From positions 1 through 24,713 of IMG/VR virus record IMGVR_UViG_3300032285_003084: 24,713 nucleotides of DNA; one strand, written 5' to 3'. The DNA is from a virus. The translations under genes were made by a program, and so were the position numbers. Numbering within the stretch: the stretch's first letter is position 1; every line of letters starts with the position of its first letter. A model generated the notes under the pieces. That model did not search any database, was not told where the DNA came from, and was given only the letters and a program-made list of their open reading frames with translations. Below are positions 6,525-13,455 of the stretch, piece by piece.

Positions 6525-7505
6525 ATGAAGTCATTTAAGAAAATCGCAGTAGGCGTGGTTGCAGCTATGTCAATTGCAACAATCGTCGCTACACCTGCAA
6601 GTGCAGCAACAACAACTCTAACAGTAGGCGGATCATCAGTTTCAACTGGTCTTACGGCTGCAAATCCAGTTGTTTTGCCAGTACCAGCAGATAACTCTGT
6701 TGATTCAGCAGATGCTCTAAAGATTGCCCTAACAGGACTAGATACTGGAACAGTTGTTTCAGCAGTTGCATCAAATGCATCAATCGTACCAGCACTTGCA
6801 ACAGTATCAACACCAGTAACTGCATCAGCAGGTACAACATCTCTTTCAATTAACACAGGAACTGGCACTAGTGCTGATTTTTATGTGTTTACAAAGACAG
6901 TAACCCCAGGGACAGTAGTTGTTACAATTGGCGGAAATACAACAACATATTATGTTAAAGGATCAGCTGGAGCAGCATACAATCTTTCAGTTGTAGCAGC
7001 AGATACAGCAAATGTATCATCAATTAACAAGGTATATGTAAAGACAACAGATGCCTTTGGTAATCCAGTTGTTACATCAACACCAGCAGTTACCGTAATT
7101 GGAGCAACAGCGGGTTCAGTTTCTGTATCAGATACAGCAACAGGAACATTTGTATTTGACCTAACAGCACCAGCAACAACAGGAAATGCAGCGTTTACTG
7201 CAGCAATTACAGCAACAGATGTTACTGGTTTTGCAGCAGCAGCAAAGTCTGCAACTAAGTTTGTTGCAATTACAAGTGTAGCAGATGCACTAGCATTAGC
7301 TAATGCACAAATTGCTTCATTGACTGCACAACTTGCAGCTGAGAAGACAGCTCGTGCAGCAGACAAGGCAGCAGCAGACTCTGCAACAGCAGCAGCAAAG
7401 GCTGCAACAGATCTTGCAGCAGCAGCATATAAGGCGGAGTACAATGCTCTTGCTACAAAGTGGAATAAGGCTCATCCAAAGGCCAAGGTTGCACTTAAGA
7501 AGTAA
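6525..7505 (+). CDS. Secreted Ala/Thr/Val-rich surface protein
   Basis: 326 residues. A signal peptide (MKSFKK, hydrophobic core, PASAA cleavage about residue 28) is followed by two or three beta-rich Thr/Val/Ala domains that look Ig-like or S-layer-like, and then an Ala/Lys coiled coil (about 255-305) ending in a basic KAHPKAKVALKK tail. No LPXTG or membrane anchor. AAGGAG supplies a strong ribosome binding site. Codon choice is more host-like and less AT-rich than neighbours, and the gene is closed by the best terminator in the window; both suggest high expression. It may be a virion surface or host-surface-modifying protein; homologues in aquatic actinobacterial genomes would be informative. 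Confidence 0.85.
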   Translation: MKSFKKIAVGVVAAMSIATIVATPASAATTTLTVGGSSVSTGLTAANPVVLPVPADNSVDSADALKIALTGLDTGTVVSAVASNASIVPALATVSTPVTASAGTTSLSINTGTGTSADFYVFTKTVTPGTVVVTIGGNTTTYYVKGSAGAAYNLSVVAADTANVSSINKVYVKTTDAFGNPVVTSTPAVTVIGATAGSVSVSDTATGTFVFDLTAPATTGNAAFTAAITATDVTGFAAAAKSATKFVAITSVADALALANAQIASLTAQLAAEKTARAADKAAADSATAAAKAATDLAAAAYKAEYNALATKWNKAHPKAKVALKK

Positions 7506-7514
7506 ATAACTTCA

Positions 7515-7550
7515 ATTAAAGGGGCAGGACTTAGGTCTTGCCCCTTTAAT
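7515..7550 (+). terminator. Strong intrinsic terminator
   Basis: A 16-bp stem (7515-7530 with 7535-7550, one G-U) around GGGGCAGGAC/GTCTTGCCCC with a TTAG loop and T-rich tail. AT flanks make it work on both strands. Confidence 0.93.
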
Positions 7551-7566
7551 ATTTAAATGATAAAAT
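7538..7566 (+). promoter_or_regulatory. Probable promoter overlapping terminator arm
   Basis: TTGCCC at 7538-7543, 17-base spacer, TAAAAT at 7561-7566; transcription would start about 7573 and the monooxygenase gene has a good ribosome binding site (AAAGGAT). The -35 lies in the terminator's right arm. Match to -35 consensus is modest. Confidence 0.45.
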
Positions 7567-7588
7567 TATTAATGAACAAAGGATATAA

Positions 7589-8380
7589 ATGAGATTTCAT
7601 TGGATGAATAGAGGCGGAGTATCTTCAATAAAAGATATTGAATCGCTATCAAAAGTGGTAGATTATTATGGATATCATTCAATGCTACTTGTCTATCATT
7701 CAAAAATATCAGATAATTTAGTAAAAGTAGCAAGAGCAATGTCCAAAGACCAAAAGATTAAATATATGATTGCTATAAGAACTTATGCTATAAGTCCAGA
7801 ATATATGGCTATGATATGTCAGTCATTTAATGAAATGATTCCTAATAAATTAATGTTAAATATAGTATCTGGTGATATACATAATGAAGAAACAAGTTTA
7901 GACGATTTAATTATGATTAGTGATTTAGTTGATACTCCAGAAAAAAGATTAGAATATACAGATCAATGGATTAATAAATTTATTAAAATGAAAATTCTTG
8001 AATCTGTCCCAGAAATTGTAATGGGTGGACATTCTAAAAAAACTAGAGAGATGGCAAATAAATATAATGCTACTCATTTAGGAATGGTAAATTCTCATGT
8101 GGATTACATGGAATCAAACCCAGAAGTAATAAATTCAAAGCAAATGGTAAGCATTTCATTTGTAGTTAGAGATACACAAGAAGAAGCAGATTTATTTGCT
8201 TTAGAAAATTTAGACAATAGTCAAAAACATTGGACATTTTGTGGCACTAAAGACAAAATTTTAAAAACTATTGCAGAATTAAAGGAAATTGGAGTAACTG
8301 ATTTGATAATAAGTGGTCACTCAAAAGATGATCATTTGTCATTAGTTCATGATATAATTAGAGAGTTAGTGGAGGTTTAA
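7589..8380 (+). CDS. Luciferase-like (SsuD-type) flavin monooxygenase
   Basis: 263 residues with the TIM-barrel pattern of the bacterial-luciferase-like group: MRFHWMNRGG start, DYYGYHSMLLVYHS, the signature IAIRTYAISPEYMAMIC, NIVSGDIHN, then GGHSKKTREMA and LIISGHSKDDHL at the C-terminus. These resemble alkanesulfonate monooxygenases (SsuD), which use FMNH2 and O2 to release sulfite from sulfonates, but SsuD is about 380 residues, so this is a compact form. Specific substrate cannot be assigned. It precedes a DUF2061 gene by one base gap and a second LLM/DUF2061 pair occurs at 11222-12359. No flavin reductase is encoded nearby; a host one would be needed. Confidence 0.85.
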   Translation: MRFHWMNRGGVSSIKDIESLSKVVDYYGYHSMLLVYHSKISDNLVKVARAMSKDQKIKYMIAIRTYAISPEYMAMICQSFNEMIPNKLMLNIVSGDIHNEETSLDDLIMISDLVDTPEKRLEYTDQWINKFIKMKILESVPEIVMGGHSKKTREMANKYNATHLGMVNSHVDYMESNPEVINSKQMVSISFVVRDTQEEADLFALENLDNSQKHWTFCGTKDKILKTIAELKEIGVTDLIISGHSKDDHLSLVHDIIRELVEV

Positions 8381-8381
8381 A

Positions 8382-8582
8382 ATGGACTCAAAGAAAAAAA
8401 GTATATTTAAAACTGTTACTTGGTATGCAGCTCATTTAGTTGTGGCTGGAACAGTAGCTTTAGCAGTAACTCATAGCGTTAGAATGTCAGCAATACTTGC
8501 TTCTGCAGAAATTGTTTGGGAAGCATTCCTCTTTTATGGTCATGAAAGAGTTTGGGCAAAGTTTGGACATAAGGTTAATTAA
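8382..8582 (+). CDS. DUF2061 membrane protein
   Basis: 66 residues. SIFKTVTWYAAHLVVAGTVAL, a second hydrophobic helix, and the family's closing motif YGHERVWAKFG (usual form YYHERVW) identify DUF2061, a two-helix membrane family of unknown activity. GGAGG sits 8 bases before the ATG, within the end of the monooxygenase gene. A longer paralogue is encoded at 11222 beside the second monooxygenase, so the linkage is repeated. From memory, DUF2061 members are often found near sulfate-activation genes; this should be checked. Confidence 0.85.
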   Translation: MDSKKKSIFKTVTWYAAHLVVAGTVALAVTHSVRMSAILASAEIVWEAFLFYGHERVWAKFGHKVN

Positions 8583-8725
8583 TGGGAAAACATCATAATA
8601 AAATTGCAAAAGCTTTAGAAATTAGAATTGCAAATATGCCTAAAGGTGCTGGATTTAAAAAACCAGGATCTATGAATAAAAAGAAAACTGGCTATAGAGG
8701 CGTGAAAGCAAATAACGCAAAATAA
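8582..8725 (+). CDS. Small basic protein, unknown function
   Basis: 47 residues, 12 of them Lys or Arg, with MPKGAGFKKPGS and MNKKKTGYRG. Start overlaps the DUF2061 stop (TAATG) and the stop overlaps the next start. Nucleic-acid binding is plausible from composition only. Confidence 0.6.
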   Translation: MGKHHNKIAKALEIRIANMPKGAGFKKPGSMNKKKTGYRGVKANNAK

Positions 8726-8847
8726 TGTTTGGCGATAAATGTGAAGTAAGTAATTGTGGTAAACCAGCAAAACATATAGGTGCACTACCAGAATCTGGCA
8801 TTATAGACATGTGTGCAGATTGTTATAATAGATTATATAAGAGATAA
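8725..8847 (+). CDS. Tiny zinc-finger-like protein
   Basis: 40 residues with C6, C11, and CADC (30-33), a four-cysteine set compatible with one zinc knuckle. Coupled on both sides by TAATG overlaps. Not recognised. Confidence 0.6.
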   Translation: MFGDKCEVSNCGKPAKHIGALPESGIIDMCADCYNRLYKR

Positions 8848-9440
8848 TGAAAAAAAATATTACAAATATATCAGATGAGATATATTTAATTAATAATTTT
8901 ATATCTAATGAATCTGCTAAATATATGTCTGAAGTTTTTAATAAACATTTAATAGAGACAGATAGAGAAAATGTTTTAGGAGGACCATCTTCAGATGGGT
9001 TTACTCCATTAGAATGGATAGGCGAATATAAAGATAATGATGAATTTAATGTAGCAATAGACCTTTTAAATGGAATTACATCAGCCATGGCTGGTGTCCT
9101 ATCAGAAAAATATAAAATGCAATTAAGGTGTAAACAATCATTTTTTGGAGCTATGATGGTGGGATCCAACAATGATCTACACATGGATAATTATAGAATT
9201 AAAAAGGATGGGTCTATAGTACCCAGAGAAAATAACGAAAAAGATGTATCTGGAATACTTTATTTAAGTGATTCCTATACTGGCGGAATGCTTGAGTTCC
9301 CAAATCAAAATATTTCAATTAAACCCGACCCTGGATCATTTATTTTTTTTGTGGGGGATACAGATAAGCCGCATAGGGTTACAGAGGTAGAATCTGGCAT
9401 TAGAAATGTATATATTACTTTTTTTGAACCAGTCAACTAG
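8847..9440 (+). CDS. 2OG-Fe(II) oxygenase, prolyl-4-hydroxylase type (copy 1)
   Basis: 197 residues. The Fe(II) triad is H112-x-D114 (LHMDN) and H176 (KPHRV), with R186 (SGIRNVYI) for 2OG; the GGMLEFPNQN..IKPDPGSFIFF strand block is the P4H-family signature. Such enzymes hydroxylate using O2, 2OG and Fe(II), releasing CO2 and succinate. It closes the first monooxygenase/DUF2061 operon. Substrate could be protein, nucleobase or small molecule; sequence does not say. Confidence 0.9.
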   Translation: MKKNITNISDEIYLINNFISNESAKYMSEVFNKHLIETDRENVLGGPSSDGFTPLEWIGEYKDNDEFNVAIDLLNGITSAMAGVLSEKYKMQLRCKQSFFGAMMVGSNNDLHMDNYRIKKDGSIVPRENNEKDVSGILYLSDSYTGGMLEFPNQNISIKPDPGSFIFFVGDTDKPHRVTEVESGIRNVYITFFEPVN

Positions 9441-9459
9441 ATTTAAAAAGTGATATAAT
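9432..9459 (+). promoter_or_regulatory. Promoter of the tiny-gene cluster
   Basis: GTCAAC at 9432-9437, 16-base spacer, perfect TATAAT at 9454-9459, then 6 bases to ATG 9466. Expected start is at or beside 9466. Confidence 0.65.
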
Positions 9460-9465
9460 AGTCTT

Positions 9466-9495
9466 ATGAGCGGATTACTAGTCCCGCTTAAATAA
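9466..9495 (+). promoter_or_regulatory. 5'-terminal hairpin / possible 9-residue leader peptide
   Basis: The predicted transcript start coincides with an ATG opening MSGLLVPLK followed by TAA. The same bases fold: 9467-9473 pair with 9484-9490 (7 bp, one G-U, 10-base loop). A stem at the very 5' end typically protects mRNA; a leaderless leader peptide is the alternative. Confidence 0.45.
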
Positions 9496-9515
9496 ACACC
9501 TATAGGAGAAATAAA

Positions 9516-9731
9516 ATGACAGACGGTATCAATTTGGACGGTTTCACAGCAAATCGTTCATCAAGAGTACAACATAATATTAACGCACATTACTCAGACA
9601 ACACAGGATCAGCATTTGCTGCTTCTGATGTTTCTGCACAAGGTAATGCAGGATTAAATCAAGAAGGATCATCTGCACAACTTCCATTGTCAGGTCCAGA
9701 TTTTTCAGATAGCATTGTAGGTAATATCTAA
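9516..9731 (+). CDS. Small polar protein, first gene of tiny-gene cluster
   Basis: 71 residues rich in Ser, Asn, Gly and Ala, without hydrophobic segments or Cys. A strong AGGAGA ribosome binding site lies 7 bases before the ATG and a dedicated promoter precedes it, implying abundant expression. A virion-decoration or DNA-packaged protein is possible; not recognised. Confidence 0.7.
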   Translation: MTDGINLDGFTANRSSRVQHNINAHYSDNTGSAFAASDVSAQGNAGLNQEGSSAQLPLSGPDFSDSIVGNI

Positions 9732-9874
9732 TGACAACACCTACAACACCTACACCAGTAACACCTACAACCCCAGCACCTACAACTCCAGCTCCAGTAA
9801 CACCTCCAGCAGCACCTGCTGAAGTATCTAGAGCAGACTTTTGGGCAGCTCATTGGGAAAATAGAGGCGTCTAA
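9731..9874 (+). CDS. Pro/Thr-repeat micro-protein
   Basis: 47 residues: about 28 residues of TPTTP/TPAP-type repeats, then a short conserved-looking helix EVSRADFWAAHWENRGV. The start overlaps the preceding stop (TAATG). The Pro/Thr part is a typical extended linker; the aromatic end may be a docking peptide. Could act as a partner of the adjacent tiny proteins. Confidence 0.65.
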   Translation: MTTPTTPTPVTPTTPAPTTPAPVTPPAAPAEVSRADFWAAHWENRGV

Positions 9875-10077
9875 TGTGCACGATGTGCGGATGTGGAATG
9901 TCTGGAAATTCTGGAGATATGAAATCACCAGATATGCCAATGATGACAGTTTCAGATATTTTTAATACATCTATGATGAACAATCAAGTGATGACAAATT
10001 CAATTAATATAACTCCAGAAGTTTCAAATAGAACAGGAATGGAATCTGTTAATTCAAATGGTGCTATTAGAAGCTAA
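9874..10077 (+). CDS. Met/Cys-rich small protein
   Basis: 67 residues beginning MCTMCGCGMSG, with three Cys in six residues and 10 further Met; the rest is Asn/Ser-rich. The cluster could bind a metal (copper-like M/C composition) but no family is recognised. Start overlaps the previous stop. Confidence 0.6.
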   Translation: MCTMCGCGMSGNSGDMKSPDMPMMTVSDIFNTSMMNNQVMTNSINITPEVSNRTGMESVNSNGAIRS

Positions 10078-10078
10078 T

Positions 10079-10234
10079 ATGTTTAATAATATTTTAGATA
10101 ATCAACAACCAATGATTGTAATAACAGATATGTTCGGGGCAGATCTTGACTCTGCAACAGAAAGCGGATTAACCGATAGAGACGCAACGTCTACATTCGT
10201 ATCAACTGGAGATGTAAAAAACGATAATGACTGA
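10079..10234 (+). CDS. Small acidic protein, unknown function
   Basis: 51 residues, acidic (many Asp), no Cys, N-terminus MFNNILDNQQPM. Starts 1 base after the preceding stop and overlaps the next gene by 8 bases. Not recognised. Confidence 0.55.
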   Translation: MFNNILDNQQPMIVITDMFGADLDSATESGLTDRDATSTFVSTGDVKNDND

Positions 10235-10433
10235 TAGCTTTAAAAAAGATGATGGTACTGGCATGACTCCACCGCCAAATAGTGGTGCGGCAGCGGGTGC
10301 TGTTACAAGTAGAGAAGCAACAAGAAAAAATCCCAGACAGGGATTAAAAATTGATCGAAATAAACATGGAATTAGACGAGAAACAAGTACAGTTCCAAGA
10401 CCGCCTAAAAAAACAGGTAGAAAAAAAGTATAA
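10227..10433 (+). CDS. Small basic Pro/Lys/Arg-rich protein
   Basis: 68 residues, disordered N-terminal half (PPPNSGAAAGAV) and a strongly basic C-terminal half ending KKTGRKKV. Composition suggests DNA or RNA binding. Last gene before the terminator at 10447. Confidence 0.6.
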   Translation: MTDSFKKDDGTGMTPPPNSGAAAGAVTSREATRKNPRQGLKIDRNKHGIRRETSTVPRPPKKTGRKKV

Positions 10434-10440
10434 ATATCTA

Positions 10441-10469
10441 TTGCTAATATGTCCCTTATATAGTATACT
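10441..10469 (+). promoter_or_regulatory. Promoter nested in terminator, APS-kinase operon
   Basis: TTGCTA at 10441-10446, 17-base spacer, TATACT at 10464-10469, within the 12-mer TATAGTATACTA also found at 13439 and 17353. Start near 10476 gives a leader of about 37 bases that carries GAGAG before the ATG. Confidence 0.7.
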
Positions 10470-10492
10470 ACTATGTAGGGGATATATTTTTT
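10447..10492 (+). terminator. Terminator hairpin that contains a promoter
   Basis: Bases 10447-10465 pair with 10469-10487 (19 bp including four G-U pairs), loop TAC, followed by five T (10488-10492). It ends the tiny-gene cluster. The -10 of the next promoter forms part of the stem. Confidence 0.75.
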
Positions 10493-10512
10493 AACGAGTA
10501 GAGAGAAATGAA

Positions 10513-11268
10513 ATGATTATTCAAGTAATTGGACTTCCAGGTGCTGGAAAAACAACATATGCCAAAGAATTGGCGGATAGAATTAATGCTATACATTTAA
10601 ATGCAGATGAAGTTAGAGCTGAATTAAATAGTGATCTAGGATTTACAAATGAAGATAGGATTGAGCAAGCACGTAGAATGGGAGCTCTTTCTAGACTTCT
10701 TGCAAAACAAGGGCATCATGTTGTTGTAGATTTTATTAATCCAACAAGTGAAACAAGAGCAGCTTTTGGAAAGCCAGATAAGATTGTTTGGATGAACAGA
10801 AAGCCAGTACGTGATTTTCCAAATACGACAGCAATTTGGGAAAATCCAAAAGAGTTTGATTTAGTTTTTGATGATTTAATTGAATATGAAACAGCAGCAA
10901 GGGTATCCTGTATAGATTTTGGACTGCATGACTGGCGTAAACCAACTACATTAATGCTAGGAAGATATCAGCCTTGGCATGAAGGGCATCATGCTCTTTA
11001 TGAAGAGGCGCAGAATAGAACTGATCAAGTAATGCTTGGTGTAAGAAATACAAAGGGGACAAGTTCAAAAGACCCATTAACATTTGATGAAGTAAAAGGA
11101 TATATATCTCAAGATCCATATATGGATAAAGCTATGGTAATTAAAATGCCTAACATAACTAATATAGTTTATGGTCGTGATGTAGGATATAAGATTGAAC
11201 AAATTAAGTTAGGAGAAGAAATTGAAGCTATTAGTGCTACTGAAAAACGCAAGCAAATGGGTATTTAA
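10513..11268 (+). CDS. APS-kinase-like domain fused to HxGH nucleotidyltransferase
   Basis: 251 residues, two domains. Residues 1-135: P-loop kinase with Walker A GLPGAGKT (7-14) and a VVDFINPTSETR segment resembling adenylylsulfate kinase (CysC). Residues 145-251: cytidylyltransferase-fold domain with LGRYQPWHEGHHALY, whose H156-x-G-H159 binds nucleotide triphosphate, and a closing ISATEKR (240-246) like the ISxTxxR motif of this superfamily. CysC makes PAPS from APS; the second domain could be an ATP-sulfurylase-like or NMN/other adenylyltransferase. Combined sulfate activation is attractive but unproven, since NadM-type fusions exist. The next gene starts inside it on TTG. Confidence 0.82.
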   Translation: MIIQVIGLPGAGKTTYAKELADRINAIHLNADEVRAELNSDLGFTNEDRIEQARRMGALSRLLAKQGHHVVVDFINPTSETRAAFGKPDKIVWMNRKPVRDFPNTTAIWENPKEFDLVFDDLIEYETAARVSCIDFGLHDWRKPTTLMLGRYQPWHEGHHALYEEAQNRTDQVMLGVRNTKGTSSKDPLTFDEVKGYISQDPYMDKAMVIKMPNITNIVYGRDVGYKIEQIKLGEEIEAISATEKRKQMGI

Positions 11269-11563
11269 TCAGTTTGAAAAATCTGGTAAAGCAATTTCTG
11301 ATGCAGAAGAAAGACTTTATTTTGATGAAACTCCAGCAACAGAAATTAACTGGGCGTCTCACGCCAGATCTTTAGCAAAAGCTGTAAGTTGGAGGTTTTT
11401 TGGAAACTTAATTTCTTTTATTATAATTTTTGAATTAACACATGATGGCAAACTTGCTTTGGCTGCTTCTGGTATAGAATTAGTTGTTAAAATAATTTTA
11501 TACTATTATCATGAAAGAGTTTGGAATAAAATTAAATGGGGCAGAAAAGATGATGGAGTTTAA
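11222..11563 (+). CDS. DUF2061 membrane protein, long form
   Basis: 113 residues. The C-terminal 65 are DUF2061: ARSLAKAVSWRFFGN, two hydrophobic helices and YYYHERVWNKIKWG. The N-terminal 48 residues are an extra polar extension. TTG 11222 is supported by AGGAG at 11211-11215, 6 bases upstream, giving a 47-base overlap with the kinase gene. The shared operon of kinase, DUF2061 and monooxygenase repeats the pairing seen at 7589-8582. Confidence 0.85.
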   Translation: MKLLVLLKNASKWVFNQFEKSGKAISDAEERLYFDETPATEINWASHARSLAKAVSWRFFGNLISFIIIFELTHDGKLALAASGIELVVKIILYYYHERVWNKIKWGRKDDGV

Positions 11564-12359
11564 TTGGATATTAAATTCTGGATTATCAGTATCCGATAGG
11601 TCTATACTCATAAAAGATTTAGAAAGATTTGGCTATAACTCAGTTATGCTTGCCTTTAATCAAGGCAACGTAGATCCATTTATTAATGCAACAAATTTAA
11701 TGCAGTATTCAAAGAAATTAAATTTTATAATAGCATTAAGAACATATGCTTTGACAGCTACTTATTGTGCAATGCAATGTAGAGCATTTGAAGAAATAGA
11801 TGGAAGACAACCAATTTTAAATTTGATTAATGGTACAGCTGATCAAGATCAAGAGCTTTTTAATTTAAAAACTAAAAGCATTCAAGAAAGAAGACTCCAT
11901 ACAAGAAAGTTTGCAGAAGACCTAAAATCTCAATGCAATGCAATAATTGGTTTTGGTGGAAGTTCTGATCAGACCATAAAAAATGTTATTGATTTAGGAG
12001 AAATAAGTTTTAATTTATCTTCTGATATTAATAATGAAATTATTGATAATTTAAATAAAAATAATAAAAAGCTTATAGTTAGATATTTTGTTACTGTTAC
12101 AGATGAACTTGTAGATCAAAAAATTATACATGCAAAATTAACCGCAGATACAGTAGGAGATGATGGCCCATATAAAATTGAAGATAGATTAAATAATAAT
12201 TCTATATACGGTACAGAAAAAGAAATTGCAAACTTTTTTATTAATCAATATAAAAAGGGAATCAAAAGTTTTATTATATCGGCGCATGATCAAAACAATA
12301 TTAATGAGATAAGGAAAGTTCATAGTGTCATTTCATTAATAAGAAAGATGGGGTACTAA
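11550..12359 (+). CDS. Luciferase-like monooxygenase, second copy
   Basis: 269 residues. Paralogue of the protein at 7589: shared FGYNSVML, IALRTYALTATYCAMQC, LNLINGT and FIISAHDQNN segments in the same order. ATG 11550 (or 11553) follows GGGG at 11538-11541 and overlaps the DUF2061 gene by 14 bases. Sequence identity between copies looks low, so divergence is old or independent acquisition is likely. The end overlaps the next start. Chemistry as for the first copy (FMNH2 plus O2); substrate unknown. Confidence 0.8.
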   Translation: MMEFNWILNSGLSVSDRSILIKDLERFGYNSVMLAFNQGNVDPFINATNLMQYSKKLNFIIALRTYALTATYCAMQCRAFEEIDGRQPILNLINGTADQDQELFNLKTKSIQERRLHTRKFAEDLKSQCNAIIGFGGSSDQTIKNVIDLGEISFNLSSDINNEIIDNLNKNNKKLIVRYFVTVTDELVDQKIIHAKLTADTVGDDGPYKIEDRLNNNSIYGTEKEIANFFINQYKKGIKSFIISAHDQNNINEIRKVHSVISLIRKMGY

Positions 12360-12934
12360 TGTTTAAACAATTTACATTACAACAACATGAATCTTATAAT
12401 GTATCTGAGATATTTGATATTGTTTCAAAATTTAAATCTGAGTGGCTAGAAGACACATCTAGACAGGAGGGCACCATACATCATTGGAGAACTTACTCTT
12501 ATCACCTGACATGGTACCCGCTTTCCTGGGTTCCAGGAGAAGAATATGTGCCGTCTTATCTGTGTAATAATAAAAAGTTATGGGATCTTATTGATGTAAT
12601 TATAAAAGATTTAGAAATTAAAAATGATGGAAGAGTAGGTAGAGCAACATTAGTTAATTTACCAGCTAATCAGCTTGTCACACCGCATTATGATAAAGCA
12701 TTATATACGCATGTTATAAAAAGATTTCACATTCCAATTATTACTAATGATAGAACTTTATTTAGTGTAGATGATCAGCATGTAAATATGAAAACTGGAG
12801 AATGCTGGAGAGTAAATAATAAATTATTGCACGGTGTTTATAATTTTGGAGATACAGACAGAGTGCATTTAATGATAGATATTATTCCAAATGAGTTGAT
12901 AGGCGATAAAAAATATACTGGAGATCCATATTAA
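12359..12934 (+). CDS. Aspartyl/asparaginyl beta-hydroxylase-like 2OG oxygenase
   Basis: 191 residues. The order LVNLPANQLVTPHYDK (H110-x-D112), RFHIPIITND (R122), MKTGECWRVNN and LLHGVYNFGDTDRVHLMID (H158, R168) is that of the Asp/Asn hydroxylase family rather than the P4H family. Members hydroxylate Asp, Asn or Arg-like side chains or peptides. TAATG coupling to the monooxygenase gene places it in the same operon. This makes the third oxygen-using enzyme type in one transcript. Confidence 0.85.
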   Translation: MFKQFTLQQHESYNVSEIFDIVSKFKSEWLEDTSRQEGTIHHWRTYSYHLTWYPLSWVPGEEYVPSYLCNNKKLWDLIDVIIKDLEIKNDGRVGRATLVNLPANQLVTPHYDKALYTHVIKRFHIPIITNDRTLFSVDDQHVNMKTGECWRVNNKLLHGVYNFGDTDRVHLMIDIIPNELIGDKKYTGDPY

Positions 12935-13023
12935 TGTGCAAACAATGTGGTTCCTGCTCTAAGGAACATGGGTTTAGCATAGATGATGCCGTTGATGAAG
13001 TGGATGGTATGATAGTAATATGA
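12934..13023 (+). CDS. 29-residue Cys-rich micro-protein
   Basis: MCKQCGSCSKEHGF then an acidic end; three Cys within seven residues plus His suggest a metal-binding knuckle. Coupled by overlap on both sides (TAATG at start, ATGA at end), which supports translation of such a short frame. Confidence 0.5.
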   Translation: MCKQCGSCSKEHGFSIDDAVDEVDGMIVI

Positions 13024-13235
13024 GACGTCTTTTAAACAATGTATATACCTTTTTGCCCAAAATGTATCAAGGGGCAGAAGTAAAAGAATTTGATAAAGCA
13101 ATTGATTTAACAATACATACTAAAGCACCAGGAAAATGGCTACTGATCGATTTAGAGACGGGTCAAGAATATATAGGTGATGAAACTCCAAATCAGTATG
13201 GCAGATGGAAAAGATTAAAAGATAAATATGAATGA
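13020..13235 (+). CDS. Small phage-like protein, unknown function
   Basis: 71 residues, basic N-terminus, then GKWLLIDLETGQEYIGDETPN, which has the look of a small beta-sheet domain. ATGA overlap with the gene before, 8-base overlap with the one after. Not recognised. Confidence 0.65.
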   Translation: MRRLLNNVYTFLPKMYQGAEVKEFDKAIDLTIHTKAPGKWLLIDLETGQEYIGDETPNQYGRWKRLKDKYE

Positions 13236-13431
13236 ACCAGTCTGGTGGATCAAATTAAAAAATAGGGCAAAATGGTTTGATAACCATACAGGAACGTTAG
13301 AGTATATTCAAATAATGAATGATTTTGATGTTACTGTAAATTTATCTGCAACATCTGAATACGTATGTGGGGTTTGTGCTGCAAAGATCAAGGCAGGTAG
13401 AATATATGAGCATATTAACCTACACAAATGA
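13228..13431 (+). CDS. Small protein with one CxxC knuckle
   Basis: 67 residues, Trp-rich N-terminus (VWWIKLKNRAKW) and a C-terminal CGVCAAKIKAGRIYEHINLHK with a CxxC and His residues that could complete a zinc site. Last gene of the operon before the promoter at 13444. Not recognised. Confidence 0.65.
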   Translation: MNEPVWWIKLKNRAKWFDNHTGTLEYIQIMNDFDVTVNLSATSEYVCGVCAAKIKAGRIYEHINLHK

Positions 13432-13438
13432 GATAAAA

Positions 13439-13455
13439 TATAGTATACTATACAT
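13439..13455 (+). promoter_or_regulatory. TATAGTATACTA promoter, leaderless
   Basis: The 12-mer TATAGTATACTA (with perfectly palindromic core ATAGTATACTAT at 13440-13451) holds TATACT at 13444-13449, 6 bases before ATG 13456. No clear -35. Confidence 0.6.

Noticed and set aside
6950-7444. Long - strand frame opposite the surface-protein gene
   Set aside because: Shadow of the Ala/Thr-rich coding strand; no start signal, and the + strand gene has a signal peptide, ribosome binding site and terminator.
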